A stretch of DNA of 64,000 nt from Pseudomonadota bacterium (GTDB taxonomy: Bacteria; Bdellovibrionota_B; Oligoflexia; Oligoflexales; CAIYRB01), in the NCBI GenBank assembly GCA_026390435.1, contig JAPLFY010000100.1, positions 35,546 to 99,545 on the forward strand, in the 5' to 3' direction. A model generated the notes under the pieces. The model was given only the letters and a program-made list of their open reading frames with translations. It was not told the origin of the DNA and made no database searches. Position numbers and translations under genes: made by a program. Below are positions 16,162-24,590 of the stretch, piece after piece (the first letter of the stretch is position 1; each line of letters starts with the position of its first letter).

Positions 16162-17349
16162 TCACTTAAGAAGAACCTTGATACCAGGTAGAACGCGGCC
16201 CTCGAGGAACTCAAGTGCAGCTCCACCGCCCGTCGAAACGTGCGACATCTTGTCCGCAACACCCGCCTGATTCGCAGCAGAAACGCTGTCACCACCACCA
16301 ACTACCGTCCGACCTTCGCAAGCCGCGACAGCCCGCGCTATATCCATAGTACCCTGGGCGAACGCCTTCCATTCGAAGACTCCCATAGGGCCATTCCAGA
16401 ATACCGTTCGCGAATTGCGAATGACCCGACCATAGGCTTCTACTGTTTTGGGTCCGATATCGAGACCCATAAGGCCTGCTGGTATGGCTCGCTCAGCTAT
16501 GTCTTCACGAACTGCGTCTTCCTTGAAAGCAGCAGCACATCCATGATCGATTGGCAGATGAATCTGAACCCGTCTAGCTTCCGCATTACGGAAGATAGTC
16601 TCGACTAGGTCCATGCGGTCGGCTTCCACTTTTGACGAGCCGACAGCGTGTCCTTTGTATTTTAGAAAGGTGTAGGCCATAGCCCCACCGATGATTAAGT
16701 GATTACAGCGATTGAGGAGACTCAAAATTACGGCAATCTTGTCGGAAACCTTAGCTCCGCCCATGATCACAGTGAACGGGGCCTCAGGCTGATTGAGGAT
16801 CGACCCCAAAGCCTGAATCTCCTTCTCCATCAGCAATCCAGCAGCACGCCGATTCGGATCAAGCAGGTCAGCCACACCAACGGTGGAAGCATGAGCTCTG
16901 TGCGCCGTGCCAAAAGCGTCGTTTACGTAAAGATCGATGCCGCGCGCTAATTGACGGCAGAAATCCAGGTCGTTCTTAGTCTCTCCGGCATTGAAGCGCA
17001 GGTTTTCTAAGAGCACAATCTGCTGCGGGTCAAGTTGACCTAAGACCTGATCGTAGGGCTCTGTCATGTAGTCATTAACGAACACCACATCACGCTGCAG
17101 CAGTTCCGCCAAGCGCACGCCCACTGGCTCGAGTGAATAGTTGAGGTCAACCTCACCGTCCGGTCGCCCTAAATGGCTAGCGATAGCGACTTTATTGGTA
17201 TGCTCAAGGATGTACTTTATGGTCGGGATGGCCTCGAGAATACGCGTGTCGTCCTTAATTACGCCGTTTTTAATCGGTACGTTCAGGTCCAGGCGGAGAA
17301 ATACTTTCTTCCCGACGAAGTCAAGATCTTGCAGCGTGCGTAAGTTCAT
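16162..17349 (-). CDS. pgk: phosphoglycerate kinase
   Basis: Pgk makes ATP from 1,3-bisphosphoglycerate in glycolysis. The 395-aa product shows RLDLNVP (about 19), the SHLGRPDG loop, [21 protein letters not shown], the [10 protein letters not shown] hinge and the C-terminal GGGDSVSA nucleotide motif; all look intact. ATG 17349 is preferred over an upstream in-frame start at 17379 because the family begins with this [12 protein letters not shown] segment. It forms an operon with tpiA. gapA, the usual upstream partner, is absent: the divergent neighbour is gshB. Confidence 0.96.
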   Translation of the reverse strand: MNLRTLQDLDFVGKKVFLRLDLNVPIKNGVIKDDTRILEAIPTIKYILEHTNKVAIASHLGRPDGEVDLNYSLEPVGVRLAELLQRDVVFVNDYMTEPYDQVLGQLDPQQIVLLENLRFNAGETKNDLDFCRQLARGIDLYVNDAFGTAHRAHASTVGVADLLDPNRRAAGLLMEKEIQALGSILNQPEAPFTVIMGGAKVSDKIAVILSLLNRCNHLIIGGAMAYTFLKYKGHAVGSSKVEADRMDLVETIFRNAEARRVQIHLPIDHGCAAAFKEDAVREDIAERAIPAGLMGLDIGPKTVEAYGRVIRNSRTVFWNGPMGVFEWKAFAQGTMDIARAVAACEGRTVVGGGDSVSAANQAGVADKMSHVSTGGGAALEFLEGRVLPGIKVLLK

Positions 17350-17447
17350 AGGGGATCCCAACGTAAAATTTCGGTACAAATCATTATCCCGGTAGACATC
17401 GGGTCATAACATTAGACCCTTGGTATCGCAAGTGGGGGGCATGGTAG

Positions 17448-18407
17448 ATGAGCTCGACACACCTTTTCGTAATGGACCCACTAGCCTCGCTGAATCGTCC
17501 CTTGGATTCGTCCTTACGCATGATGTACGAACTGAGCCGGCGTGGCCACACAGTTTATAGCTGCACTCCAACACAGCTGTCCTGGTCAAATACCCGTGAC
17601 AGCGCAGACGCAAATTGTGCGGTCTTGAGGTTCAGTGGCAGCCCCATGGACTTTACAGAAGACACCCGAACAGTGCGCAGCCTGCGTTCCTTCGATGCGG
17701 TGCACATGCGCAAAGACCCACCTTACGATTTGGACTACGTTGCTACAACATGGCTCCTCGATACGGCTCTGCCGTCGGCACGAGTTTATAACGCACCTCA
17801 AGCCTTGCGACGTTTCAATGAAAAGTTGGCCATCTTCCTTTTTCCCCAAGACTGTCACCAAGCACTGGTGTCGTGCGACCCGGCGGCTCTCTTGGGATTT
17901 GTTCGTCACGAGGCTGCCGGCGACGCTATCTTAAAACCACTAACCCTCTTCGGTGGCCGTGGCGTTGAACGCTTACAGCTTGCGCTTCATGGCGAAGATC
18001 AGATTAGAGCCAAACTGGAAGAGGCTACGCAGCACAGCCAGTCGATGCGACTTATACAACCATTCGATAAAGCTGTTTTTGCTGGCGAGGTTAGAGCTTT
18101 CACCGCATTTGGAAAGCCCATTGCATGGTGCCTAAAACGCCCGCTCACTGGGAACTTTCTGGCTAATACTAGCGCCGGAGCAAAACTCGAAATCTATGAG
18201 CCTAGCGCAGTTGAGATGGAAAGAGTGACTCGCATAGCCACCACCCTTTTCGCCGAGGGCGTCGCCTTCATAGGCTTTGATATCATCGGGGGCTTTATCT
18301 CCGAAGTTAACCTGACTAGCCCACGCTTGCTAAAGGCACCGCATGATAAGAACGACTACTATGATCAGTTGGTCTCCCTCATCGAGGCCGACCTCGGCCA
18401 GTCATGA
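17448..18407 (+). CDS. gshB: glutathione synthetase
   Basis: GshB joins glycine to gamma-glutamylcysteine to make glutathione. The 319-aa protein aligns along the E. coli enzyme: FVMDPLASLNRPLDSS at the N-terminus, HMRKDPPYDLDY (about 85), NAPQALRRFNEKL, the ATP-grasp ILKPLTLFGGRGV (about 164), and FIGFDIIGGFISEVNLTSP near the end. GTP/ATP-grasp fold residues are present. A GGGGGG stretch lies about 8-13 nt before ATG. It stands alone, divergent from pgk; gshA is not in the window. Confidence 0.9.
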   Translation: MSSTHLFVMDPLASLNRPLDSSLRMMYELSRRGHTVYSCTPTQLSWSNTRDSADANCAVLRFSGSPMDFTEDTRTVRSLRSFDAVHMRKDPPYDLDYVATTWLLDTALPSARVYNAPQALRRFNEKLAIFLFPQDCHQALVSCDPAALLGFVRHEAAGDAILKPLTLFGGRGVERLQLALHGEDQIRAKLEEATQHSQSMRLIQPFDKAVFAGEVRAFTAFGKPIAWCLKRPLTGNFLANTSAGAKLEIYEPSAVEMERVTRIATTLFAEGVAFIGFDIIGGFISEVNLTSPRLLKAPHDKNDYYDQLVSLIEADLGQS

Positions 18408-18512
18408 GGTGCCTTTAGTCCACTGAAATGATTGATATGGTTGACCCATGGCCCAGATCATATTACCCTTTTTAAAGAAGTCCATGAAGCCGTTAACCCT
18501 TAGATATACGAG

Positions 18513-19130
18513 ATGTCAATGAAGAGAACATCGTTTCCATTAGCATTGGTGGCGGCAACTTGTGTGGTTCTAGCAGGTTGCGAACAATGCTCGAAAAAAG
18601 AGGAAGCTCCAAAGGCAGCTGACACATCTGCGGCTGTGACAGATCCAAATGCAGCAGCTAACCTGACTGCTCCTGCAACTACAGCAGCACCAGCAGATGC
18701 AGCAGCTCAAGCAACTGCACCAGCAGACGCTACCGCGGCAGCTCCGGCTGCGGCACCGGCTGAAGCTCCTGCTGCAGCCCCAGCAGCAAACGATCCAACA
18801 GGCGGCACTACCCTGCAAATCACCGATGTTAAAGTCGGCACGGGCGCTGCGGCAACCGAAGGTAAAAAAGTCTCGGTCAACTACACCGGGACCCTACTTA
18901 ACGGTACCAAGTTCGACAGTAACAAAGACCGCGGTACACCATTTAGTTTTGTACTCGGCTCGGGTATGGTCATCGCCGGCTGGGATCAAGGTCTTAAAGG
19001 AATGAAAGAAGGCGGCATTCGCAAGCTTGTCATCCCTGCAAACCTAGCCTACGGTAATCGTTCTGTCGGTGGCGTAATCCCACCAAACTCTACGCTAGCA
19101 TTTGAGATCGAATTGCTGAAAGTGGAGTAA
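18513..19130 (+). CDS. FKBP-type peptidyl-prolyl isomerase lipoprotein
   Basis: A 205-aa lipoprotein that speeds proline isomerisation in the periplasm. Residues 1-22 form a lipoprotein signal ending in VLAGC, with Cys23 as the acylation site. Residues about 35-95 are an alanine/proline-rich low-complexity linker. Residues about 97-205 form one FKBP domain (VSVNYTGTLLNGTKFDS, VIAGWDQGLKGMKEGG, IPPNSTLAFEIELLKVE). An ATG two codons downstream (18519) is an alternative start. A strong terminator follows, so it is a separate unit from alaS. Confidence 0.92.
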   Translation: MSMKRTSFPLALVAATCVVLAGCEQCSKKEEAPKAADTSAAVTDPNAAANLTAPATTAAPADAAAQATAPADATAAAPAAAPAEAPAAAPAANDPTGGTTLQITDVKVGTGAAATEGKKVSVNYTGTLLNGTKFDSNKDRGTPFSFVLGSGMVIAGWDQGLKGMKEGGIRKLVIPANLAYGNRSVGGVIPPNSTLAFEIELLKVE

Positions 19131-19159
19131 GCACTTTCTATATAACGAACCAACACCTA

Positions 19160-19194
19160 GTTTGGCCCGGTTCGACCGGGCCAAACTTTTTTTT
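19160..19194 (+). terminator. strong rho-independent terminator
   Basis: A perfect 11-bp GC-rich stem (GTTTGGCCCGG at 19160-19170 with CCGGGCCAAAC at 19176-19186) has a TTCGA loop and is followed by eight T residues. It ends the FKBP-lipoprotein transcript just before alaS. Confidence 0.95.
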
Positions 19195-19211
19195 AGGACA
19201 CTAGCGTCGCT

Positions 19212-21881
19212 ATGAGCAAATCGGTCAATAAGTGGGGCATCCCGCATCTCACTGGCAAGGAAATCAGACAGTCATTTATCGATTTTTTTAAGGAACGTGG
19301 ACACACGTTTGTCCCGTCCTCGCCAGTGGTGCCACACGACGATCCGACACTGCTTTTTATTAACTCAGGCATGAATCAGTTTAAGTCGATTTTCCTTGGC
19401 GACAACCGCTTGGGACTCAGGCGAGCAGTGAATTCGCAAAAATGTTTGCGCGTCTCTGGCAAGCACAATGACTTAGACGAAGTCGGACGCGATACCTATC
19501 ACCACACATTTTTTGAAATGCTCGGCAATTGGTCTTTTGGCGACTATTACAAGAAGGAAGCAATTCGCTGGTCGTGGGAACTCCTTACCGAAGTATGGAA
19601 GCTGCCGAAAGATCGATTATTTGCCACCATTTACAACAACGACGATGAAGCTGAGACCATCTGGAAGAATGAAACAGATATTTCCCACGATCGCATCATG
19701 CGCTTTGGCGAAAAATCGAACTTCTGGGAGATGGGTGACATCGGCCCTTGCGGCCCGTGTACGGAAATCCATTTTGATATGGGCGACCTAAGTACACAGG
19801 CTGCAACTTTTTCTGACCCAGTCCTAGGCGTCAACGGAACCAACGCGCGCTACATAGAAATCTGGAATAACGTTTTCATGCAGTACGAGAGACTGCAAAA
19901 CCGCGATTTAAAGCCGTTAGTATCAAAACATGTCGATACCGGCATGGGCTTTGAGCGGGTTTTATCAATTATCCAAGGTACCGGATCAAATTACGAAACG
20001 GACGTTTTTAGGCCTCTAATCGATCGAATCGCTGACACCACTGGCGTGCCTTACGACCAGGGTAGTAAAGGTACGCCACACAGAGTCATCGCCGACCACT
20101 TGCGCGCACTTGCCTTTGCTATCGCTGATGGCGCTACCCCCGGCAATGAAGGGCGTGGATATGTGTTGCGCCGGATTCTTCGGCGCGCCAGCCGGTTCAG
20201 CCAAGAGCTAAATCAGAAAGATCCCTTCATCTATAAGTTATTGCCCACTCTGGTCGATGTCATGGGCGACGCTTTCCCCGAGCTTGGTCAGCGGCAGGAT
20301 TATATTGCGCAAGTAATACAGGCTGAAGAAGAGCGCTTCATGCGCACCCTTCGCGATGGTCTCACCCGCTTTGCGAAGATCGCGGCAGAGACGCGCGCCA
20401 ATAACCTCCGCGTCATCCCCGGCAGTGAAGCCTTTCTCCTTTATGACACGTTCGGATTCCCCGTCGACTTGACCGGCGTACTGGCTGAAGAGCAGGGACT
20501 AAGCCTGGACCACGCAGGATTTGCTGCTGCCATGGAAGAACAAAGAGAACGCGCCCGCAGCGCAGCCAAGTTTGATGCTAGCCTAGCCGCAGATGAAGGC
20601 TGGGTGGTGTTACAGCCTCAAAAAGACACAAAGTTTGTTGGCTATCAGGAGCTAACAACGGACGCTAAAGTTACTCGCTACCGCGAGTTAGGTGACGACA
20701 TTTTAGTCTGCCTAGATCGCTCTCCATTTTATGCGGAATCGGGCGGGCAAGTCGGTGATACCGGATGGATAAAGTCTGATGACCTTGAACTGCGTGTCAC
20801 TAACACCTTCAAGATTCTAGAAATGCACGTCCACAGATGTTCCTTGATAAGTGGCTTGCTATCACCTGATAAGGTCAAGCGTGTCCATGCAAAAGTAGAC
20901 GAGGCTACTCGGGCCGCCACAGTCCGCAACCATTCCGCAACACACCTTTTGCATGCAGCCTTGAGAAAAGTATTGGGCCCACACGTCCAACAACAGGGCT
21001 CTCGGGTGGGGCCGGAAGGTCTGCGCTTCGACTTTACTCAGCCACGCGCTTTAACAGAAGAAGAGCAGGCCAAGGTAGAATCTCTTGTGAATGAAGAAAT
21101 TCTAGCCAATCACGGCATCGCTGTCGCGGAAAAAGGCCTGGATGAAGCTAAGCGTGACGGGGCTGCGGCTCTCTTCGGCGAGAAATATGGCGACCGAGTC
21201 CGCACCATCAAAATGGGGGGATTCAGCTACGAATTGTGCGGTGGGACCCATGCCGAGGCAACGGGGCAAATTGGACTCTTCCGTATTGTGTCGGAGACTT
21301 CGATTGCTGCTGGAATTCGCCGCATTGAGGCTGTGACGGGGCTTGTCGCCCTAGCGCAGTCGCGCCAACAGGCTAATACGCTAAATAACCTTGCCCGCTC
21401 TTTGAAGGTGAAAACAGAGGACCTCGAGCACAAGGTCGGTGAGTTGAGCGAACGCTTGCGAAGCTATGACAAGGAGCTTAAGGCTATCCGACTAGAACAA
21501 GTCAATCACCGCGTTGACGCACTGATGGCGCAAGACACAAAGTCCATCGGAGGCACGCGTTTTCTAGTTAAAAAAATTGATGCCGCTGCTTTTCCGCGTG
21601 ATAGTCATCAAGTACTCCTCGACAGTCTAGCCAGCAAGTTAGGTAATGGCGTGGCTTTCCTAACACAAGTCGAAGATGGCAATCTCGCATTGATGGCGGC
21701 GGTCGGTGCCGAGGCCCGTGGCAAAATCAAAGCTGGTGACTTGATCAAAGAGCTTAGCAAACTCGCCGATGGTCGCGGTGGCGGCAGGCCCGATAAGGCC
21801 CAGGCTGGATCGAAGTTTCCCGAAAAGGAGCCGTTGGTCTTAGCTGCTGCTGGGGACTTAATCGCAAAGCTCTTAAGTTAA
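19212..21881 (+). CDS. alaS: alanyl-tRNA synthetase
   Basis: AlaS charges tRNA-Ala. The 889-aa protein is full length. It has the class II catalytic core (FINSGMNQFKSIFLG, HHTFFEMLGNWSFGDYYK), the zinc-binding editing domain with HSATHLLHAALR (about 575) and CGGTHAEATGQIG (about 677), a coiled coil near 735-775, and the C-terminal GGGRPDKAQAG oligomerisation domain. ATG 19212 follows a terminator by 18 bp, so its promoter must overlap the end of the preceding gene. No leader regulator such as a T-box is seen. Confidence 0.97.
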   Translation: MSKSVNKWGIPHLTGKEIRQSFIDFFKERGHTFVPSSPVVPHDDPTLLFINSGMNQFKSIFLGDNRLGLRRAVNSQKCLRVSGKHNDLDEVGRDTYHHTFFEMLGNWSFGDYYKKEAIRWSWELLTEVWKLPKDRLFATIYNNDDEAETIWKNETDISHDRIMRFGEKSNFWEMGDIGPCGPCTEIHFDMGDLSTQAATFSDPVLGVNGTNARYIEIWNNVFMQYERLQNRDLKPLVSKHVDTGMGFERVLSIIQGTGSNYETDVFRPLIDRIADTTGVPYDQGSKGTPHRVIADHLRALAFAIADGATPGNEGRGYVLRRILRRASRFSQELNQKDPFIYKLLPTLVDVMGDAFPELGQRQDYIAQVIQAEEERFMRTLRDGLTRFAKIAAETRANNLRVIPGSEAFLLYDTFGFPVDLTGVLAEEQGLSLDHAGFAAAMEEQRERARSAAKFDASLAADEGWVVLQPQKDTKFVGYQELTTDAKVTRYRELGDDILVCLDRSPFYAESGGQVGDTGWIKSDDLELRVTNTFKILEMHVHRCSLISGLLSPDKVKRVHAKVDEATRAATVRNHSATHLLHAALRKVLGPHVQQQGSRVGPEGLRFDFTQPRALTEEEQAKVESLVNEEILANHGIAVAEKGLDEAKRDGAAALFGEKYGDRVRTIKMGGFSYELCGGTHAEATGQIGLFRIVSETSIAAGIRRIEAVTGLVALAQSRQQANTLNNLARSLKVKTEDLEHKVGELSERLRSYDKELKAIRLEQVNHRVDALMAQDTKSIGGTRFLVKKIDAAAFPRDSHQVLLDSLASKLGNGVAFLTQVEDGNLALMAAVGAEARGKIKAGDLIKELSKLADGRGGGRPDKAQAGSKFPEKEPLVLAAAGDLIAKLLS

Positions 21882-21913
21882 ATGCGACAACCGAGTCGCC
21901 GTCTGTAGGGCAC

Positions 21914-22759
21914 TCATCCAGGATCTTTTACCAATCTTCCGATCTTGAGATGAGTCGCCTCGACATTGCATGCCGAACCGGAGCAGCCATAGATCAACTG
22001 CATTCTCCTGATGTCGCCGCTGGAGATGCCGCGTTGCGTCACGCCCTGCCCGATATAAAGAGAGGGCACCATGATCGATTGTGCATCTACTTCTGACTCG
22101 ACGTGATTTAGACCGAGAAAATGGCCAAGTTCATGAGTAGCCACAGTTTGTAAATCAGCAACTTCCCGCCCTTCTTCCGGCCACAAAACCATACTATCGC
22201 CAAATGTATAATCGTTGTTGTTGTAGCGCATGTCAGCGGTGAGCATGCGGTCGCTAAGGTCGCTTTCGTTGTCCCAAATCGTGGTTGCTAGGACTACGCG
22301 ATCTTTTCCCGTTTTAGCCCAATTATTGTCCAAGTAGAGTCCGTTGATGCCGTCGTCTAATGAGCTATATAAATCGAGAAAAGAATCACCGTTCACTCCA
22401 GTCTGAATGCCGTCGTAATTGAATAATTGCTTGCCTACCGCCGTTTCCCAGGTACGCATCGCTCGCTGAATTTGCCCTCTTTGCACCGAGTCCATGCGGG
22501 TATCGAACTTGTAGTGGATCGGCAGTGATACCCAACCTTCTGGCGCATGGATCCCATAGGTTGCTGAACTTGGATTTAGCTTGCCCCCGGATGCTGATGC
22601 CGTGGTGGCACCGGCTTTAGCGGATTGCACCGTTGGCCTAGGTCCGCTATCACCGTGCATGGAGACCTTGTATAGCTGAGAGCCGCAGGCCACGAATGTC
22701 ATAAAAACACCCATGGTTACAGATATTAGCGAGGTATATTGGAGGCCAAAGCGCGGCAT
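21914..22759 (-). CDS. matrixin-like zinc metalloprotease, probable lipoprotein
   Basis: A 281-aa exported protease of the M10/metzincin type. The zinc site HELGHFLGLNH (about 208-218) matches HExxHxxGxxH exactly, with the metzincin region continuing in SIMVPSLY (Met-turn). The N-terminus has a hydrophobic segment ending in FVAC, a likely lipobox. ATG 22759 is chosen because AGGGAGAG precedes it; a start 10 codons earlier has none. It probably acts in the periplasm or outside the cell. It diverges from selO. Confidence 0.85.
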   Translation of the reverse strand: MPRFGLQYTSLISVTMGVFMTFVACGSQLYKVSMHGDSGPRPTVQSAKAGATTASASGGKLNPSSATYGIHAPEGWVSLPIHYKFDTRMDSVQRGQIQRAMRTWETAVGKQLFNYDGIQTGVNGDSFLDLYSSLDDGINGLYLDNNWAKTGKDRVVLATTIWDNESDLSDRMLTADMRYNNNDYTFGDSMVLWPEEGREVADLQTVATHELGHFLGLNHVESEVDAQSIMVPSLYIGQGVTQRGISSGDIRRMQLIYGCSGSACNVEATHLKIGRLVKDPG

Positions 22760-22856
22760 GAACTCTCCCTTAGACCGTGCAGCACTCAATTGCGCGGTTT
22801 AAGAGGTATCGTCAAAACACCACCATGACTTGAGGCCCCTCATAAAGATCGAAATG

Positions 22857-22890
22857 TTTACAGAATTTACAACATGTTACAGTTGTACCC
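22857..22890. promoter_or_regulatory. TTACA-repeat region between divergent genes
   Basis: Three TTACA-type repeats occur at roughly 10-bp spacing (near 22857, 22866 and 22877) around an AACATGTT palindrome. The spacing of one helical turn suggests a protein-binding or promoter region serving the protease gene or selO; no consensus promoter is clear. Confidence 0.25.
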
Positions 22891-22969
22891 CAGTGTGGGC
22901 CTGGGCTTAGGACAAGGTCACCTCGAGCGGTGGAAGACCAAAAATCAGGATTTCTTATAGAGGTTAGAG

Positions 22970-24454
22970 ATGCCCATTACATTCAAGCAAACCGAGCATA
23001 GTTACAGCCAACTGCCGCAGTTGTTATTTGCGCGCGTACAGCCGACCCCGGTAACGCAGCCGGAGCTGCTCGCTGTGAATGACACATTGGCTGAAACCCT
23101 CCACATAACGCGCAACGAGATCACCAGTCCTGACGGAGTGGCTGTTTTTGCCGGCAATACGATTCCAGACGGAGCCGAGCCAATTGCTCTGGCTTATGCC
23201 GGTCATCAGTTTGGCCACTTGGTCCCCCAACTTGGCGATGGCCGAGCTATTTTGCTAGGTGAGATTATCGGGCGCGACGGGAAGCGCTACGACGTGCAAC
23301 TCAAGGGGGCCGGTCGTACACCCTACTCGCGGCGAGGCGATGGCCGGGCAGCGCTTGGACCCGTTTTGCGTGAATATTTGGTCAGCGAAGCCATGGCCGC
23401 TCTCGGAGTGCCGACAACCAGGTCGCTATGCGCTGTAGCTACCGGCGAACAGGTCTACCGCGAGATCCCGAGTCCTGGTGCAGTGCTCACTCGTGTGGCC
23501 CTGAGTCACTTGCGTGTGGGTACTTTTGAATACGTTGCGTTAAGACGGGACCTAGATACCCTCGAGCGGCTGACCAACTATGCTCTAGCTCGCCTTTACC
23601 CTGATCGCAGCACTAACGGGTCGGCCGCACTCACGCTGCTTGAGGCCGTCACCGAGGCGCAGGCAGAGCTAGTCGCCCATTGGATGGCGCTTGGCTTCGT
23701 CCACGGCGTCATGAACACCGACAATATGGCGATCTCGGGTGAGACCATCGACTACGGTCCATGTGCCTTTCTTGACACCTACAGTCCGGAGCGGACGTTC
23801 AGTTCTATTGATGTAAATGGGCGCTATGCCTTTATAAATCAGCCGAATTGTGCGCAATGGAATCTGACCAGGCTAGCCGAGGCCCTGTTTCCACTGGTTG
23901 TAAAAGAGGGGCATGACGAAGCCGAAGCAACGGTCCTTCTTAACGACTGCCTCAAGGCCTTTTATCCTCAATACACTGCCGCTTACCAGATGAGGCTGCG
24001 GTGCAAACTTGGGCTGACCCTCGAGACAGCTGACGACGCGGCATTAGCGCAGGACCTACTCACTTTAATGGCGAACAACAAGGTCGATTATACTCTGTGC
24101 TTTCGCCGCCTAGTCGATGTGGGGGAGGGTGCCGACGCTTCTGTGATCACGGGCCTTTTTGCCGACCCTGAGGCGATTGGCGAATGGTTAAGGCGCTGGG
24201 ACCACCGGTCGCAGCAAGAGCCCAGAGCCCATGCGGCGAGAGCGGCACTAATGCGGGGGGCAAACCCAGCTTTTATCCCACGCAACCATCGCATTGAAGA
24301 GGTCATTGCCGCAGCTTTGCAAGGCGACATGGCGCCGTTTGCGCGCCTTCACGCCGTCCTTGCGCGCCCTTATGAGGATCAGCTAGATGCCCGAGACCTA
24401 GCCTTGCCACCTGGCGAAGAGCAGTGGGACCACCGAACGTTCTGCGGCACCTAA
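22970..24454 (+). CDS. selO: SelO family protein adenylyltransferase
   Basis: SelO (YdiU) is a pseudokinase-fold enzyme that transfers AMP from ATP to serine, threonine or tyrosine of target proteins, linked to redox stress. The 494-aa protein has LAYAGHQFGHLVPQLGDGRA, DVQLKGAGRTPYSRRGDGRA (about 104-123), VGTFEY and the catalytic HGVMNTDNMAISGETIDYGP block (about 245-264). The C-terminus ends in FCGT, with cysteine where eukaryotic SELO has selenocysteine. GAGG about 9 nt before ATG supports the start. Monocistronic as far as seen. Confidence 0.95.
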   Translation: MPITFKQTEHSYSQLPQLLFARVQPTPVTQPELLAVNDTLAETLHITRNEITSPDGVAVFAGNTIPDGAEPIALAYAGHQFGHLVPQLGDGRAILLGEIIGRDGKRYDVQLKGAGRTPYSRRGDGRAALGPVLREYLVSEAMAALGVPTTRSLCAVATGEQVYREIPSPGAVLTRVALSHLRVGTFEYVALRRDLDTLERLTNYALARLYPDRSTNGSAALTLLEAVTEAQAELVAHWMALGFVHGVMNTDNMAISGETIDYGPCAFLDTYSPERTFSSIDVNGRYAFINQPNCAQWNLTRLAEALFPLVVKEGHDEAEATVLLNDCLKAFYPQYTAAYQMRLRCKLGLTLETADDAALAQDLLTLMANNKVDYTLCFRRLVDVGEGADASVITGLFADPEAIGEWLRRWDHRSQQEPRAHAARAALMRGANPAFIPRNHRIEEVIAAALQGDMAPFARLHAVLARPYEDQLDARDLALPPGEEQWDHRTFCGT

Positions 24455-24473
24455 GTCGATGCTAAGCAACTTT

Positions 24474-24516
24474 CGAGTAACGTGACGTAAACTTGCAGCT
24501 GCCGAGTAAGTTGACG
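24474..24516. repeat. two imperfect 14-bp direct repeats upstream of valS
   Basis: CGAGTAACGTGACG (24474-24487) and CGAGTAAGTTGACG (24503-24516) match at 12 of 14 positions with a 29-bp period. They lie just upstream of a possible promoter (TTGCCC 24519-24524, TATAAG 24543-24548) for valS and could be tandem activator or repressor sites. Confidence 0.35.
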
Positions 24517-24590
24517 ATTTGCCCCCAGTCCAAACCTTGAGCTATAAGCTTAGGGCTCACATAACCTGAAGATCCTCCGAGGACTACACG

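Noticed and set aside
18570..18818. Cysteine- and serine-rich open frame opposite the FKBP gene
   Set aside because: It is the reverse complement of the Ala/Pro-rich linker, whose GCA/GCT codons give TGC/AGC; no start context.
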